Shown: one piece after another, positions 16,009 through 25,962 of the stretch
Numbering within the stretch: the first letter of the stretch is position 1
How the letters are laid out: each line of letters begins with the position of its first letter
NCBI GenBank assembly: GCA_947475165.1
Contig: CANJLD010000016.1
Coordinates: 29,574 to 93,573 of the forward strand
DNA: 64,000 nucleotides
Direction of reading: 5' to 3'
Source: Bacteroidota bacterium
GTDB taxonomy: Bacteria > Bacteroidota > Bacteroidia > Chitinophagales > LD1
Made by a program: the position numbers and the translations under genes
Notes under the pieces: model-generated
What the model saw: only the letters and a program-made list of their open reading frames with translations
Told to the model about the DNA's origin: nothing
Database searches by the model: none

Positions 16009-19000
16009 TTAATGAACGACTAATTTTTGTAACAGTTTGTCGTCATTATGCTTTAGGCGGATAAAGTATTCGCCTGCTCGTAATAGTTTTACCGGTAAAT
16101 CATAATCTGTTCTTCCAGCAGGTAAATCAAGTTCTTCGGGTTGCGTTACAATTCTTCCGAGCACATCAACTATATCAATAGTTACTTTGCCTGCTTTAGG
16201 AAGTATCAAGCCCAAATACGCACTTCCTCTTGCGGGATTTGGAGAAGGACCCACTACCTGCATAACTCCATTTACAGAAGCACACTGGCGGTTATTGTCA
16301 ATTCTTGTTTCTGCTTCTCCATCATTTACACTTTTTGCTTCTACACAGACATAAGAATTGGCGTTAGCTGCAGCTACTACAAAATTGGCATTGAAGAGAT
16401 AATATTTCGATTCGCCCGACTGAATCAACGTATCCCAGTTTTCACTGATAACTCCACCACTTCCAATAGTTGAATAAAATGTAACGTCTGTAATAAGGCG
16501 CGTTCCTTCGTTGTGAGCATACACAGTAACCGAAATCAAAACCGTTCCATCTGCTTGCGGGGCACTGGTTGTTTCTACATAATCTACGGCTATATCTAAA
16601 TCGGTAGGAATTACCTGAATGTTTTTTGTGGCAGAATCAACACAACCAAAGTCGCTGGTTGCTGTAAGGGAAATTTCGAAAGTTCCGTTGGCAGAATAAA
16701 CGTGTGAAGGGGCTATTGAATTATCTGTTGCTCCATCTCCAAAATTCCAGAAATAAGAGTTTGCATTTATACTCTGGTTATCGAATACTACATTTAATGG
16801 CGCATCTCCATACAACGGAGTAAAACTAAATGCCGCAGTAGGATTTGGTGTTACATGCACTAAATGGCTTGTAGAATCTTTACATCCGCTTTGCGAAGTA
16901 ACCAACAACTTCACTGTATAATTTCCGGTGTCAACGAAAAAATGTTGTGGCACCTGGCCATTGTAATTTGTTCCCGCAATATTCCATTTCCACGTATTCG
17001 AAGTTTCATAAACTGTAGAAGCATCAAGCGGAGTATAATACTGGTCTTCGCAACTAACTAAATCAGTAAATGCTGCAGTTGGCGATTTATAAATGGTGAA
17101 CGATTTGCTCACCGAATCAACACAGCCAATAGCATTTTGAATTTGGAGTGTCACTGTTTTGTTTCCAAAAGTGCCGTACTTGTGTTTGAAATTTTTCTTA
17201 GTGGAAAAGAAATTGTCACCGGTGTTCCAAAGCCATGATACTAAGGAGAGCGATGAAGTAATATCTGTAAACGAAGTAGAGTCGCCAAAGCAAACCTTTT
17301 CGAAATTGAAATCTGCTGAGAATGGCGCGAATACTTCAATGGAATCTGAAATAAAATCTGAGCAACCATTGTTGTTGGTCACTTTCAGTGATACTCCATA
17401 TTTGCCCTGAGTAGGGAAAGCAAATGTCGGATTCTTGAAAAATGAAGAATCTGCATTAGTAAAATGCCATTTCCATTGAGCAATTGCGGATGATGTGGTA
17501 TCACTCAAATCAATAAATTGTGTTTGCGCTAATGCACAAGAAACTTTTGCCTGAAAATGCGCCTGCGGTTTTAAGTAAACCGACAAATTTTTAGTTATTG
17601 TATTTAAACACCCTGAATCGGTATAAACCGTAAGCGAAACTGGATAAGTTCCGCTTGTTCCAAACACATGCGTTGTATTTTGAACGCTATCCAAATCTCC
17701 GTTTCCAAAATCCCAAATCCATGACACGAGCGCATTGCCGTTAGGTGGGATGGAAGAATCTACAAACGAAATTGTATCTGTTGCGCAAAGAGTTGGATTC
17801 GTATAATTTACTGTAGGTGCAATACCTTTAATAAATACATGAATAGTATCTTCTGCCAAGCAACCATTATTATTTTCTGCCACCACCGAATAATTTCCGG
17901 TAGTATTAATTACCGTTTCATTGGTTGTATCACCGGTTGACCAAAGAATAGAAGTAAGTGGATTTGGATAAACAAAATTCAAACGATTGCCTGAACAGAA
18001 AGAAGTATCAGCCCCTAAACTGTAATTAGGAAAATTGTCAACTGTAACCTGCACCACCGCAGAATTAAAGGTGCAGTTGAAAGCATCTTTAATAGCTACC
18101 GAATAATTGCCGGGCATTTTAATAACGATGGATGTAGTATTTGCAACAGGTGACCAAGTAAACTGGTAACCGGTAGCCGGGTAACCTGTATTCCAAGTTA
18201 AAGAATCACCCGCACATAAAAATACGTTCTGAGGTAATTGATTGAATGCAATTTGCGGGCGAATATTGATGGTATCAGAAGAAACATAACCAAAAAAATC
18301 TGTTGCGCGCACCCAATATGTGCCAATGGCAGTTACATTTATACTTGCGGTAGTAGCACCGGTTGACCACAAATAAGAACTAAAGCATGAAGCCGAACTT
18401 AAATTTACGTTTACGCAAAACCTATCAAAGATGGTATCAGGCCCCAAATTAACCGGTGGGGCAAATTTGTAGCGCAAATATCTTTCTGCTAATTCTCTGT
18501 CAACGCTGTCGAGCGAGTTATCGTACATCACAATTTCAGCTATATCGCCCTGGTAGGATAGTTGTTTATTATCTGGGCGAGTTCCTATACCGCTTAATGA
18601 TACCGAAGGAATAACTGAGTTTGAATGATTGGCACTTGGTGGGCAGTTAGCAAACTCTGTACTGTTTCTGAAAATGTGATTTTTTTGAGTGGTGTAAATA
18701 CTAAATCCTGGTAATTGAACACTCGGCACCGAAGCATACAAAGCATTTGCATTTTGCAAACTGCTGTATGTTCCAAAGCCACCATTGTAATAATTTGACT
18801 CTGCACACAAGCCGCATTGCGGTCCGCCTAATACATATTGCATGTATTTAGGTGGTTGCGGCAGTTGAGTGTAATTGCGAACAATTAGTGCCGTGTACTC
18901 TGTCAAATTCAGTGTAGGGAAATCTAAGTAGTTGGTGTTGTTATTATTTAACCCATTAAAATGAACTACCGGTTTGCCGCACAACTGCGAAACACCGGTA

Positions 19001-19476
19001 ACCAAGGTTGGTTTATTTACAGTATTTGTTTGCGTAGCTAATAATCCTGAAGGACTCAAATCATTCCACTGCGAAATTGCTCCGCCAGACTGCGTAACAT
19101 TTTGCGCTGCATCAAGCCACATAACTAAACCACCTAACTGCGTGGGGCTGAAAATGGAAACACTACGGGAGTAAGACCATGCCTGTGCATTTCCGCCAAT
19201 GGTTGCCCTTATACGCCAGTAATAAGTGCTGCCGAGCGTGAGTGTTTGCGTATAGCTTGTTACTGGTGCAGATGGTTGAAAAAGAAGGAATGAAAAAAAT
19301 TCATCACTGGCAATCTGCAACTCGTAAGAAGTAGCATTATCCACTACACTCCATTTGAAGGTGATGTTTGTATTAGAGGTAACAAAGCCGTCTTTAGGAA
19401 AAACCAGACGGTATTGCTGTGCGCTTAACACGCTAATCAATAACAAGCTAAAAAACAGAAGTAGATATTTTTTCAT
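16009..19476 (-). CDS. Secreted LamG-like/PKD-repeat protein with T9SS type-A sorting domain
   Basis: An 1155-residue cell-surface or secreted protein. The signal peptide is MKKYLLLFFSLLLISVLSAQ. About 22-105 is a fibronectin-III-like segment (FPKDGFVTSNTNITFKW). About 113-345 is a concanavalin/LamG-like domain (GLVMWLDA at its start, DIAEIVMYDNSLDSVDRE near its end). From about 345 come Ig-like and PKD repeats marked by WDFGNGD, WKWHFTN, WLWNTGDN and YFWNFGDGATDN. The last 80 residues (GPSPNPARGSAYLGL, then beta strands ending DKLLQKLVVH) are a T9SS type-A C-terminal domain, so PorU/PorV-dependent export is expected. It has its own terminator. The ligand is unknown; adhesion or glycan binding is an inference. 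Confidence 0.88.
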   Translation of the reverse strand: MKKYLLLFFSLLLISVLSAQQYRLVFPKDGFVTSNTNITFKWSVVDNATSYELQIASDEFFSFLLFQPSAPVTSYTQTLTLGSTYYWRIRATIGGNAQAWSYSRSVSIFSPTQLGGLVMWLDAAQNVTQSGGAISQWNDLSPSGLLATQTNTVNKPTLVTGVSQLCGKPVVHFNGLNNNNTNYLDFPTLNLTEYTALIVRNYTQLPQPPKYMQYVLGGPQCGLCAESNYYNGGFGTYSSLQNANALYASVPSVQLPGFSIYTTQKNHIFRNSTEFANCPPSANHSNSVIPSVSLSGIGTRPDNKQLSYQGDIAEIVMYDNSLDSVDRELAERYLRYKFAPPVNLGPDTIFDRFCVNVNLSSASCFSSYLWSTGATTASINVTAIGTYWVRATDFFGYVSSDTINIRPQIAFNQLPQNVFLCAGDSLTWNTGYPATGYQFTWSPVANTTSIVIKMPGNYSVAIKDAFNCTFNSAVVQVTVDNFPNYSLGADTSFCSGNRLNFVYPNPLTSILWSTGDTTNETVINTTGNYSVVAENNNGCLAEDTIHVFIKGIAPTVNYTNPTLCATDTISFVDSSIPPNGNALVSWIWDFGNGDLDSVQNTTHVFGTSGTYPVSLTVYTDSGCLNTITKNLSVYLKPQAHFQAKVSCALAQTQFIDLSDTTSSAIAQWKWHFTNADSSFFKNPTFAFPTQGKYGVSLKVTNNNGCSDFISDSIEVFAPFSADFNFEKVCFGDSTSFTDITSSLSLVSWLWNTGDNFFSTKKNFKHKYGTFGNKTVTLQIQNAIGCVDSVSKSFTIYKSPTAAFTDLVSCEDQYYTPLDASTVYETSNTWKWNIAGTNYNGQVPQHFFVDTGNYTVKLLVTSQSGCKDSTSHLVHVTPNPTAAFSFTPLYGDAPLNVVFDNQSINANSYFWNFGDGATDNSIAPSHVYSANGTFEISLTATSDFGCVDSATKNIQVIPTDLDIAVDYVETTSAPQADGTVLISVTVYAHNEGTRLITDVTFYSTIGSGGVISENWDTLIQSGESKYYLFNANFVVAAANANSYVCVEAKSVNDGEAETRIDNNRQCASVNGVMQVVGPSPNPARGSAYLGLILPKAGKVTIDIVDVLGRIVTQPEELDLPAGRTDYDLPVKLLRAGEYFIRLKHNDDKLLQKLVVH

Positions 19477-19585
19477 AGATAGAATCTGCTTGTTAAATGT
19501 AATTGTTTTTCAACTTAAGCCAAACAAGTTCTAACATCTTTACAGCAGACGCGAGTAGAAAACTACACACTTATTTCAATGTTCG

Positions 19586-20719
19586 TTATGCCTTGAAAAA
19601 GATATGGATGTTTTTAGTTATGTAACCAACCTCCTGTTCAGTTAACTCAAAATACAATGGCAATCGAAGTAAAGTGTTGGAATATACATCGGCATTTGGC
19701 AACAATCTGCCATCATGTTTACTGTTATAAAAAGGACTCTGGTGTAACGATTGGTAATGAAACGCTACACTAATCCCTTTCATTTTAAGAAATGCGGTAA
19801 GCTTATTTCGCGTATCAAGGTCTTTGCATAAAATATAAAATATGTGCCCATTGTTCGTAGCATAATCAGGAATTGCCGGGAGTTGTATTATCCCTTCTTC
19901 CTTCAGTGGCTTTAGTTGCTGGTAGTAAGTTTCCCAAATCGTTTTTCTCCTTTCCTGTATTGTCGTAATACTTTCCAATTGCGCATAAAGAAATGCTGCA
20001 AGAATATCGGAAGGAAGAAAAGAAGACCCAGTGTCCACCCATTCATATTTATCAATTTTTCCGCTCAAAAATTCTGAACGGTTGGTTCCCTTTTCACGAA
20101 TAATTTCAGCCCGTTGCAAAAATCGTTCATCATTCACCACAATCATTCCTCCTTCTCCGCAATTAATATTTTTTGTTTCGTGGAAAGAAAAGGCTGACAA
20201 ATGTCCTATACTACCAAGCGGCTTATCTTTATAAAAACCATCAAATGCCTGGGCGGCATCTTCTACTACAAACAAATTATGCTTATTAGCAATACTCATA
20301 ATTGCTTCCATCTTGCAGGCAACTCCTGCGTAGTGTACTACTACTATAGCTTTTGTATGAGGAGTGATGAGTGCTTCTAATTTATCCTCATCCAAATTTG
20401 GCTCATCAGTTTTGCTGTCGGCAAAAATAATTTTGGCACCGCGAAGCACGAAAGCATTCACAGTAGAAACAAAGGTGTAGGAAGGAACAATAACCTCATC
20501 CTCCGCTTTAATATTCAGCAACAGAGCCGTCATTTCCAGAGCATCTGTGCAAGAAGTGGTAAGCAGCACTTTTTTAAAACCGTACTTCTGTTCAAGAAGC
20601 CGATGGCATTTATTTGTAAAAAGTCCGTCACCGGCAATTTTCTTTGACTGTATTACTTGCTGAATGTATTCAGTTTCTCTGCCGGTAAAAAATGGTTTAT
20701 TGAAGGGGATTTGAAGCAT
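19586..20719 (-). CDS. WecE/RffA-like dTDP-4-amino-4,6-dideoxygalactose transaminase
   Basis: A 377-residue PLP-dependent DegT/DnrJ/EryC1-family sugar aminotransferase. The opening IPFNKPFFTGRETEYIQQVI, the PLP-binding D154 region (VVEDAAQAFDGFY), the Schiff-base lysine K183 in SFHETKNINCGEGG, and the GTNRSEF...YEWVDTGSSFLPSDILAAFLYAQLE block are highly typical of WecE. WecE makes dTDP-4-amino-4,6-dideoxygalactose (the precursor of Fuc4NAc) from dTDP-4-keto-6-deoxyglucose. The dTDP-glucose genes (rmlA/B) are not in this window. A WecF-like glycosyltransferase may lie at 25963-27036. It is transcribed away from legB. Confidence 0.88.
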   Translation of the reverse strand: MLQIPFNKPFFTGRETEYIQQVIQSKKIAGDGLFTNKCHRLLEQKYGFKKVLLTTSCTDALEMTALLLNIKAEDEVIVPSYTFVSTVNAFVLRGAKIIFADSKTDEPNLDEDKLEALITPHTKAIVVVHYAGVACKMEAIMSIANKHNLFVVEDAAQAFDGFYKDKPLGSIGHLSAFSFHETKNINCGEGGMIVVNDERFLQRAEIIREKGTNRSEFLSGKIDKYEWVDTGSSFLPSDILAAFLYAQLESITTIQERRKTIWETYYQQLKPLKEEGIIQLPAIPDYATNNGHIFYILCKDLDTRNKLTAFLKMKGISVAFHYQSLHQSPFYNSKHDGRLLPNADVYSNTLLRLPLYFELTEQEVGYITKNIHIFFKA

Positions 20720-20879
20720 ACAGGCGTTAACATTAGTAATTCACTGAACATCAAATGTGAAAATATTTTCAGAACCAACTAATCACATCTAAATTTACTC
20801 CATTTAATATATAATACTTTATGTGTTACAAATTTAGAAATGCTGCCGCCCTGCTATATAACTCTCGTTTTTTCATTTC

Positions 20880-20911
20880 TTTCGAATAAGGATTAAAACC
20901 TTTTACATTTG
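20880..20911 (+). promoter_or_regulatory. Candidate promoter for the legB-legC-neuD operon
   Basis: TACATTTG (20904-20911) matches the TAnnTTTG -7 consensus. A TTTCG element (20880-20884) lies 19 bases upstream, roughly in the -33 position but not a perfect TTTG. The leader to the LegB start would be about 65 bases. The 263-base divergent gap holds nothing else I recognise. Confidence 0.45.
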
Positions 20912-20982
20912 CTTTATCAAGCTGTGTTCTGTGTTTGAAATTCCTGATTGGCTGAATGTTTTTTAGATAAACAATTAATATA

Positions 20983-21963
20983 ATGATACTTGTAACAGGT
21001 GCCGATGGGTTTATTGGCAGCCACTTGGTGGAAAGACTGATGGATGAAGGACACAAAGTAAGAGCTTTCGTATGCTATAATTCTTTTAATACTTGGGGAT
21101 GGCTTGATTCGATTTCAAAAGAAAAGTTGAATGAAATTGAAATTTTTTCAGGAGACATTCGCGATGCTAACGGGGTAAGAACTGCGGTAAAAGGAGTGGA
21201 TTCCATATATCATTTAGCTGCACTTATTGCTATTCCTTACAGCTACCATTCGCCAGATTCGTACATTGATACCAACGTAAAAGGAACCTTAAATGTATTA
21301 CAGGCTGCCAGAGATTATGGTGTAAAAAGGATTTTAGTTACCTCTACTTCTGAGGTTTATGGAACAGCTCAATTTGTTCCTATTACAGAGTTACACCCCA
21401 AACAGCCCCAATCACCCTATTCCGCTTCTAAGATTGGTGCCGACAGTATTGCCGAATCTTTTTTTCGAAGTTTTGAAACTCCAGTAACTATTGTAAGACC
21501 GTTTAACACCTATGGCCCAAGGCAATCGGCAAGAGCAGTAATACCCACTATTATAACACAATTATTAAACGGGATTGAACAAATTAAGTTAGGCGATACA
21601 ACCCCCACTCGTGATTTACTTTTTGTAAAAGACACCGTAAGTGCTTTTATCGAAATTGCCAAATGCAATCAACTTGTGGGACATGAAGTCAATATTGCCA
21701 CACAATCAGAAATCTCGGTTGGCAATTTGGCGCAAACATTAATTGATGCGATTAACCCTAAGGCGCAAATTGTACCCGATAATCAAAGATTACGGCCGGC
21801 AAAAAGCGAAGTTTTCAGGCTCTTTGGCTCCAACGAAAAACTTAAAAAATATACTCCGTGGCAGCAGAAATATTCCTTAAAACAAGGACTATCTGAAACC
21901 ATTGAATGGTTTAAAAATCCACAAAATTTAAAACAATACAAAGCAGACATCTACAATGTCTAA
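20983..21963 (+). CDS. legB: LegB-like NAD(P)-dependent UDP-GlcNAc 4,6-dehydratase
   Basis: A 326-residue extended SDR enzyme. The cofactor motif GADGFIG is at 6-12, the 4,6-dehydratase STSEVYG block has D/E-type residue E124, and Y146-x3-K150 is in SPYSASK. RPFNTYGPRQSARAVIPTIITQLL is typical of LegB/dehydratases. It would convert a nucleotide-linked GlcNAc to the 4-keto-6-deoxy sugar. The stop overlaps the LegC start by 8 bases (ATGTCTAA), so the two are translationally coupled. Confidence 0.88.
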   Translation: MILVTGADGFIGSHLVERLMDEGHKVRAFVCYNSFNTWGWLDSISKEKLNEIEIFSGDIRDANGVRTAVKGVDSIYHLAALIAIPYSYHSPDSYIDTNVKGTLNVLQAARDYGVKRILVTSTSEVYGTAQFVPITELHPKQPQSPYSASKIGADSIAESFFRSFETPVTIVRPFNTYGPRQSARAVIPTIITQLLNGIEQIKLGDTTPTRDLLFVKDTVSAFIEIAKCNQLVGHEVNIATQSEISVGNLAQTLIDAINPKAQIVPDNQRLRPAKSEVFRLFGSNEKLKKYTPWQQKYSLKQGLSETIEWFKNPQNLKQYKADIYNV

Positions 21964-23098
21964 ATTTCAGCCAGTAATTAACTTCATAAAGCAAGCATAT
22001 CCCAAAAAGGATTTGGTTTTGCTGCATGAACCAACATTTAGGGGCAACGAAAAAGAATATTTAGCCAATACTATAGACAGCACTTTTGTTTCTTCTGTTG
22101 GACCATACGTAGATAAATTCGAGACTATGATGGCTGGCTTGACCAAAACCGAAAAAGCGGTGGCAGTTGTAAATGGAACAGCTGCCATACAGGTGGCTTT
22201 GCGCTTAGCCTGTGTAAAGCAGGGTGACGAAGTAATAACACAGGCATTGACTTTTGTAGCCACTGCCAATGCTATACTATATAATGGCGCAACACCTATT
22301 TTTTTAGATGTTGATATAGATACAATGGGTTTATCGGCAACAGCAGTAGAAAATTTTTTATCTGAATATGGAGAGTTGAGAGAAGATGGCTGTTATAATA
22401 AGCTAAGTGGCAAACGCATAGCAGCCTGTTTGCCTATGCATACGTTTGGATTTCCTGTTCATTTAGATGAATTGCTGGCTGTTTGTAATAAATGGAACAT
22501 TCCTTTAGTAGAAGATGCAGCCGAGTCGATTGGTAGCGAATACAAAGGCAAACCCACAGGCAGCTATGGGCTGCTAGGTGCTTTTTCGTTTAACGGGAAC
22601 AAAGTTGTAACCAGCGGTGGTGGTGGAGCTATAGTTTCGAACAACGTGCAATTAGGTATCGCTGCTAAACACATTACTACTACAGCTAAAGTACCTCATG
22701 CCTATGAGTACGCCCACGATGCTTTGGGCTATAATTTCAGAATGCCCAATTTAAACGCTGCTTTAGCTTGTGCGCAGTTAGAACAACTAAGCGGGTTTCT
22801 GGACGATAAAAGATTATTGGCGGAAGAATATCAGAGCTTCTTTAAAAGACAAGGAATACAATTTCGTACCGAACTACCCGATACTAAAGCAAATTATTGG
22901 TTAATGTGTGTCGAGTTGGAGAATAAAATTGAACGCGATTTATTTCTTAAAACCACAAATGAAGCGAAAGTAATGACACGCCCTATTTGGCAATTGATGT
23001 TCCGATTGCCCATGTATGCTCATTGCCAAAAGGATGCACAGAAAAATGCTACTTATTTAGAAGAACGAATAGTTAATATACCAAGCAGTGTAAGGTGA
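21956..23098 (+). CDS. legC: LegC-like aminotransferase
   Basis: A 380-residue PLP-dependent aminotransferase of the LegC/PglE kind. It has the LegC opening FIKQAYPKKDLVLLHEPTFRGNEKEYL, D187 in PLVEDAAESIGS, and the Schiff-base K216 in SFNGNKVVTSGGGG. It would aminate the 4-keto sugar made by LegB to a 4-amino-4,6-dideoxy-GlcNAc. It overlaps legB by 8 bases and is followed after 15 bases by an acetyltransferase gene. The following legionaminic-acid steps (NeuB-, NeuC-, NeuA-like enzymes) are absent here, so the pathway may stop at UDP-diacetylbacillosamine. Confidence 0.88.
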   Translation: MSKFQPVINFIKQAYPKKDLVLLHEPTFRGNEKEYLANTIDSTFVSSVGPYVDKFETMMAGLTKTEKAVAVVNGTAAIQVALRLACVKQGDEVITQALTFVATANAILYNGATPIFLDVDIDTMGLSATAVENFLSEYGELREDGCYNKLSGKRIAACLPMHTFGFPVHLDELLAVCNKWNIPLVEDAAESIGSEYKGKPTGSYGLLGAFSFNGNKVVTSGGGGAIVSNNVQLGIAAKHITTTAKVPHAYEYAHDALGYNFRMPNLNAALACAQLEQLSGFLDDKRLLAEEYQSFFKRQGIQFRTELPDTKANYWLMCVELENKIERDLFLKTTNEAKVMTRPIWQLMFRLPMYAHCQKDAQKNATYLEERIVNIPSSVR

Positions 23099-23113
23099 TT
23101 TTAAAAAATTACT

Positions 23114-23770
23114 ATGAAAGAGATTTATATACTGGGATCAGGTGGATTTTCTAAGGAGGTCTTTTTTTTATTAAAAGAAATTAATAAAAGTTCCGTAGTT
23201 CCCGAATATGATTTTAAAGGATTTATTGATGTAACTACTGAGGAGAACGTATACGTAGGCAATAATTGTTACCCGATTATTAATGAAGATAAATTTGTTC
23301 AGTCATCAGAATATCAAGGTGCTTGTCTTGCTGTGGGTATTGGCAACCCCAAGGTGCTGCAGATGCTTCATTTGAAATTATCAGGCAAATACGATTTCCC
23401 TAATTTGATAAGCCCGACTGCAGTGGGTGACTGGGAATCGATTAGAATGGGACAGGGTAATATTATTACTTCGGGGTGCGTTTTCACCGTTGATATTGCT
23501 GTTGGCTCGTTTAATATTTTCAATTTAAATACAACTGTAGGCCATGATGCCATAATTGAGTCCTTCAATGTTATTAACCCGGGAGTTAATATTTCGGGTG
23601 GTGTTAAGGTAGGCAACACTAACCTTATAGGCACAAATGCAACTATACTTCAGAACATCACGATTGGTTCAAACTCAATTTTAGGAGCTGCTTCTTTGTT
23701 AACTAAACATTTAGAATCAACCCAAGTTGCAGTTGGAGTTCCTGCTAAACCTGTTAAGTCTAATAGCTGA
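23114..23770 (+). CDS. NeuD/PglD-like sugar O/N-acetyltransferase
   Basis: A 218-residue left-handed beta-helix acyltransferase. The N-terminal Rossmann-like part (YILGSGGFSKEVFFLL) binds the nucleotide sugar. Hexapeptide repeats run from about 100 to 210 (ISPTAVGDWESIRMGQGNIITSG onward). The candidate catalytic base is H144 in TTVGHDAII, and the end GVPAKPVK is classic for the fold. After LegB and LegC it should acetylate the new 4-amino group, giving a diacetylbacillosamine-type sugar. It ends the operon, with the flippase gene converging 25 bases away. Confidence 0.85.
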   Translation: MKEIYILGSGGFSKEVFFLLKEINKSSVVPEYDFKGFIDVTTEENVYVGNNCYPIINEDKFVQSSEYQGACLAVGIGNPKVLQMLHLKLSGKYDFPNLISPTAVGDWESIRMGQGNIITSGCVFTVDIAVGSFNIFNLNTTVGHDAIIESFNVINPGVNISGGVKVGNTNLIGTNATILQNITIGSNSILGAASLLTKHLESTQVAVGVPAKPVKSNS

Positions 23771-23794
23771 AAAAATTTAGCACCAACCCTATAC

Positions 23795-25084
23795 CTAAAT
23801 TATCTTCAACCCCGTTTTGAGTTTTATAAAAAAATAAAGGGAAAAAACTACAAAAATATAGAGCAGCGAAGTGGCCAATGCCGCACCAGTAAGCCCGAAA
23901 AAATAAACACAGACTGAAGTAGTTAACACATTAAATACCAAAACCACCACTACGTGTACAAGCTGCCAGTTTGGAAAACCAGCCATTGTGAGAAAAGAGC
24001 CATTAAAAATAAACATAGAGCATAAGGCCACACCTACCGTAATCAAATAGAACAATGGAACGCTTTGTAAAAAACGCTCATCGGTCATAATAAATTTAGC
24101 AAATACCGGATAAGCAAGACAGACCGCCAGAATTAATGGCAAGGAAATAAAGGCTAATTTTTTTTTGATGGTTTTGATTTGCATCTGCAAATTTTCCAAA
24201 TCGCGTTTGGCCCACAGATTTGCAATAATGGGGTTAAAATTCATGGCTATTACCTGCGGTATCATTAATAAGCCCTTGGCTACCGAAGAAGCGAGAGAAT
24301 AAATTCCTAACTGACTTTCGTTTAAGAAAAAGCTGCTAATAAGAATGTCGGTTTGATTGTTCCCTTCGCTTAGCAAAGAAATTAGTGAAACTCTTGTTCC
24401 GAACTTCAGATGTTCCTTTACCCAAGGTATATCAATACTCAAAGGCAGTTTCTGTTTAAAGATTAGATACAGAACAACCCAGATAAAAATACTTGCCTCA
24501 ACTATAAGGAAAGCCAATAGCACTTTGCTTAATGAAAAATTGAACAAAATAAAACCACTAATCATACTAATCAGCATAACCCATCTTATGGAATGGATTA
24601 TCGAAAACAGCCGCATTTTTTGCAAAGCGTTCAGGTACGACAGGGTTACTCTGTTGAGAATAAAGAATGGCAAGCCCGGTAAAAGGAATGTGATGCAAAG
24701 TGTGGCTTTTTCGTTGTAGAGAACAATATCAAAACCATGAATTAAGAACAAAAGAACAGCCGTTAAAGTAGCACTGATAATAAAAGCGAGTAATAAGGCA
24801 GATGAAAAAATTTTGTTCCTTTCTTCAGCCGTTTCGCTGTATTCGGCAATATGCTTTAGCGTGGAATTGGCAATGCCTAGATCTGCAAGCAAGGTAAGCA
24901 ATATGTAAACAGTAAATGCTTGGCTAAATACGCCTAAGCCGCTAGTGCCAAATTTGTTTCCAATTAAAACATTAAGCAATAAACCACCGCAAGCCACTAT
25001 TGTCTGGCTCATGAATGTCCAAGCAATGTTTTTAGAAAAAGTAGTTTTAAATAAACCTGTTAGCGGGGCAAGTAAACTTTTCAT
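23795..25084 (-). CDS. Wzx-like polysaccharide flippase
   Basis: A 429-residue integral membrane protein of the MATE/MVF (polysaccharide biosynthesis) superfamily, with about 12 hydrophobic segments. The opening KNIAWTFMSQTIVACGGLLLNVLIGNKFGTSGLGVFSQAFTVY is typical. Such proteins flip undecaprenyl-linked oligosaccharide units to the periplasmic face. It is the first gene of a minus-strand series with a nucleotidyltransferase and a glycosyltransferase, though the gaps of about 90 bases mean they may not share one transcript. No Wzy polymerase is recognisable in this window. Confidence 0.88.
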   Translation of the reverse strand: MKSLLAPLTGLFKTTFSKNIAWTFMSQTIVACGGLLLNVLIGNKFGTSGLGVFSQAFTVYILLTLLADLGIANSTLKHIAEYSETAEERNKIFSSALLLAFIISATLTAVLLFLIHGFDIVLYNEKATLCITFLLPGLPFFILNRVTLSYLNALQKMRLFSIIHSIRWVMLISMISGFILFNFSLSKVLLAFLIVEASIFIWVVLYLIFKQKLPLSIDIPWVKEHLKFGTRVSLISLLSEGNNQTDILISSFFLNESQLGIYSLASSVAKGLLMIPQVIAMNFNPIIANLWAKRDLENLQMQIKTIKKKLAFISLPLILAVCLAYPVFAKFIMTDERFLQSVPLFYLITVGVALCSMFIFNGSFLTMAGFPNWQLVHVVVVLVFNVLTTSVCVYFFGLTGAALATSLLYIFVVFSLYFFIKLKTGLKII

Positions 25085-25172
25085 GAATATTTTACTCTCT
25101 GAATGAAAGGCAGAAATGAGTAAAAATTATTCCTGCTGGAAATTTCCGTGAACATAAAGGACTAAATGAAAA

Positions 25173-25877
25173 CTAAGTATTCTCTTCCTTAAAATTCTCT
25201 TTATACTCTTTTTGAACCTTTTCAAAATCATCAAATCGCCCTATGTCTAACCAGTAATCCTTGATTTCGTATTTTGTGATAGGCAAGTTTAGCTGCAACA
25301 TTTTCTTTATCAATTGGTCCATTCCAAAATATTCATCATCTGGTATAAGTTCAAAAATCTCGGGCTTGAATACGTAAATACCTGCCAGTATTTTATTTCG
25401 TATATCCGGCTTTTCTTCTATTCCGGTCACAAAATCTCCTTCATAAAAAATATTTCCAAAGGCAAACGGAGTTACTATTTCTTTTATGCAAATAGTAAGC
25501 AGCGATTGCTGAGAAAAAGCTAAATCGTATAACTCCTTATAATTTATTAAGGAGATAATATCACCATTCATTACAATAAAGGGTTCGTTCAATTCTTCCT
25601 TTAGTAATTTAACCGGTCCAGCAGTGCCTAAAGGTTTTAGCTCTTTGCTTATTTTGAGCTGCACACCATACTTACTTCCGTCTCCAAAAAATTTTTCGAT
25701 GTATTCACTCTTGTAATTGGTGGCCAGGTAAACTTCATTAAACCCGTATTTTTTTAAATTTTCTATTTGAATTTCCAAAACTGCCTTTTCGCCAATAGGC
25801 AAGAGAGGTTTTGGAATTATTTCTGTAAAAGGACGCAAACGATTACCCAACCCACCTGCTAAGATTACTGCCTTCAT
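25173..25877 (-). CDS. Nucleotidyltransferase (sugar-1-phosphate NTP transferase)
   Basis: A 234-residue single-domain NTP-transferase. The signature GGLGNRLRPFTEIIPKPLLPIG spans residues 8-29 with K23. The metal-binding D106 is in IVMNGDIIS, and EEKPDI and YWLDIGRFDDFEKVQKEY are also family-typical. It resembles mannose-1-phosphate guanylyltransferase- or glucose-1-phosphate-type enzymes, but lacks the C-terminal hexapeptide domain of bifunctional forms. It activates a sugar phosphate for the neighbouring glycan genes; the sugar is unknown. Confidence 0.88.
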   Translation of the reverse strand: MKAVILAGGLGNRLRPFTEIIPKPLLPIGEKAVLEIQIENLKKYGFNEVYLATNYKSEYIEKFFGDGSKYGVQLKISKELKPLGTAGPVKLLKEELNEPFIVMNGDIISLINYKELYDLAFSQQSLLTICIKEIVTPFAFGNIFYEGDFVTGIEEKPDIRNKILAGIYVFKPEIFELIPDDEYFGMDQLIKKMLQLNLPITKYEIKDYWLDIGRFDDFEKVQKEYKENFKEENT

Positions 25878-25962
25878 TATTTATAAATTGTATTGAGTTT
25901 AACCATCCGGAGAAGCCACTGCAAATAAAGCATAAAGAAAGTGCTTTTTTAGCCTGTATTGG

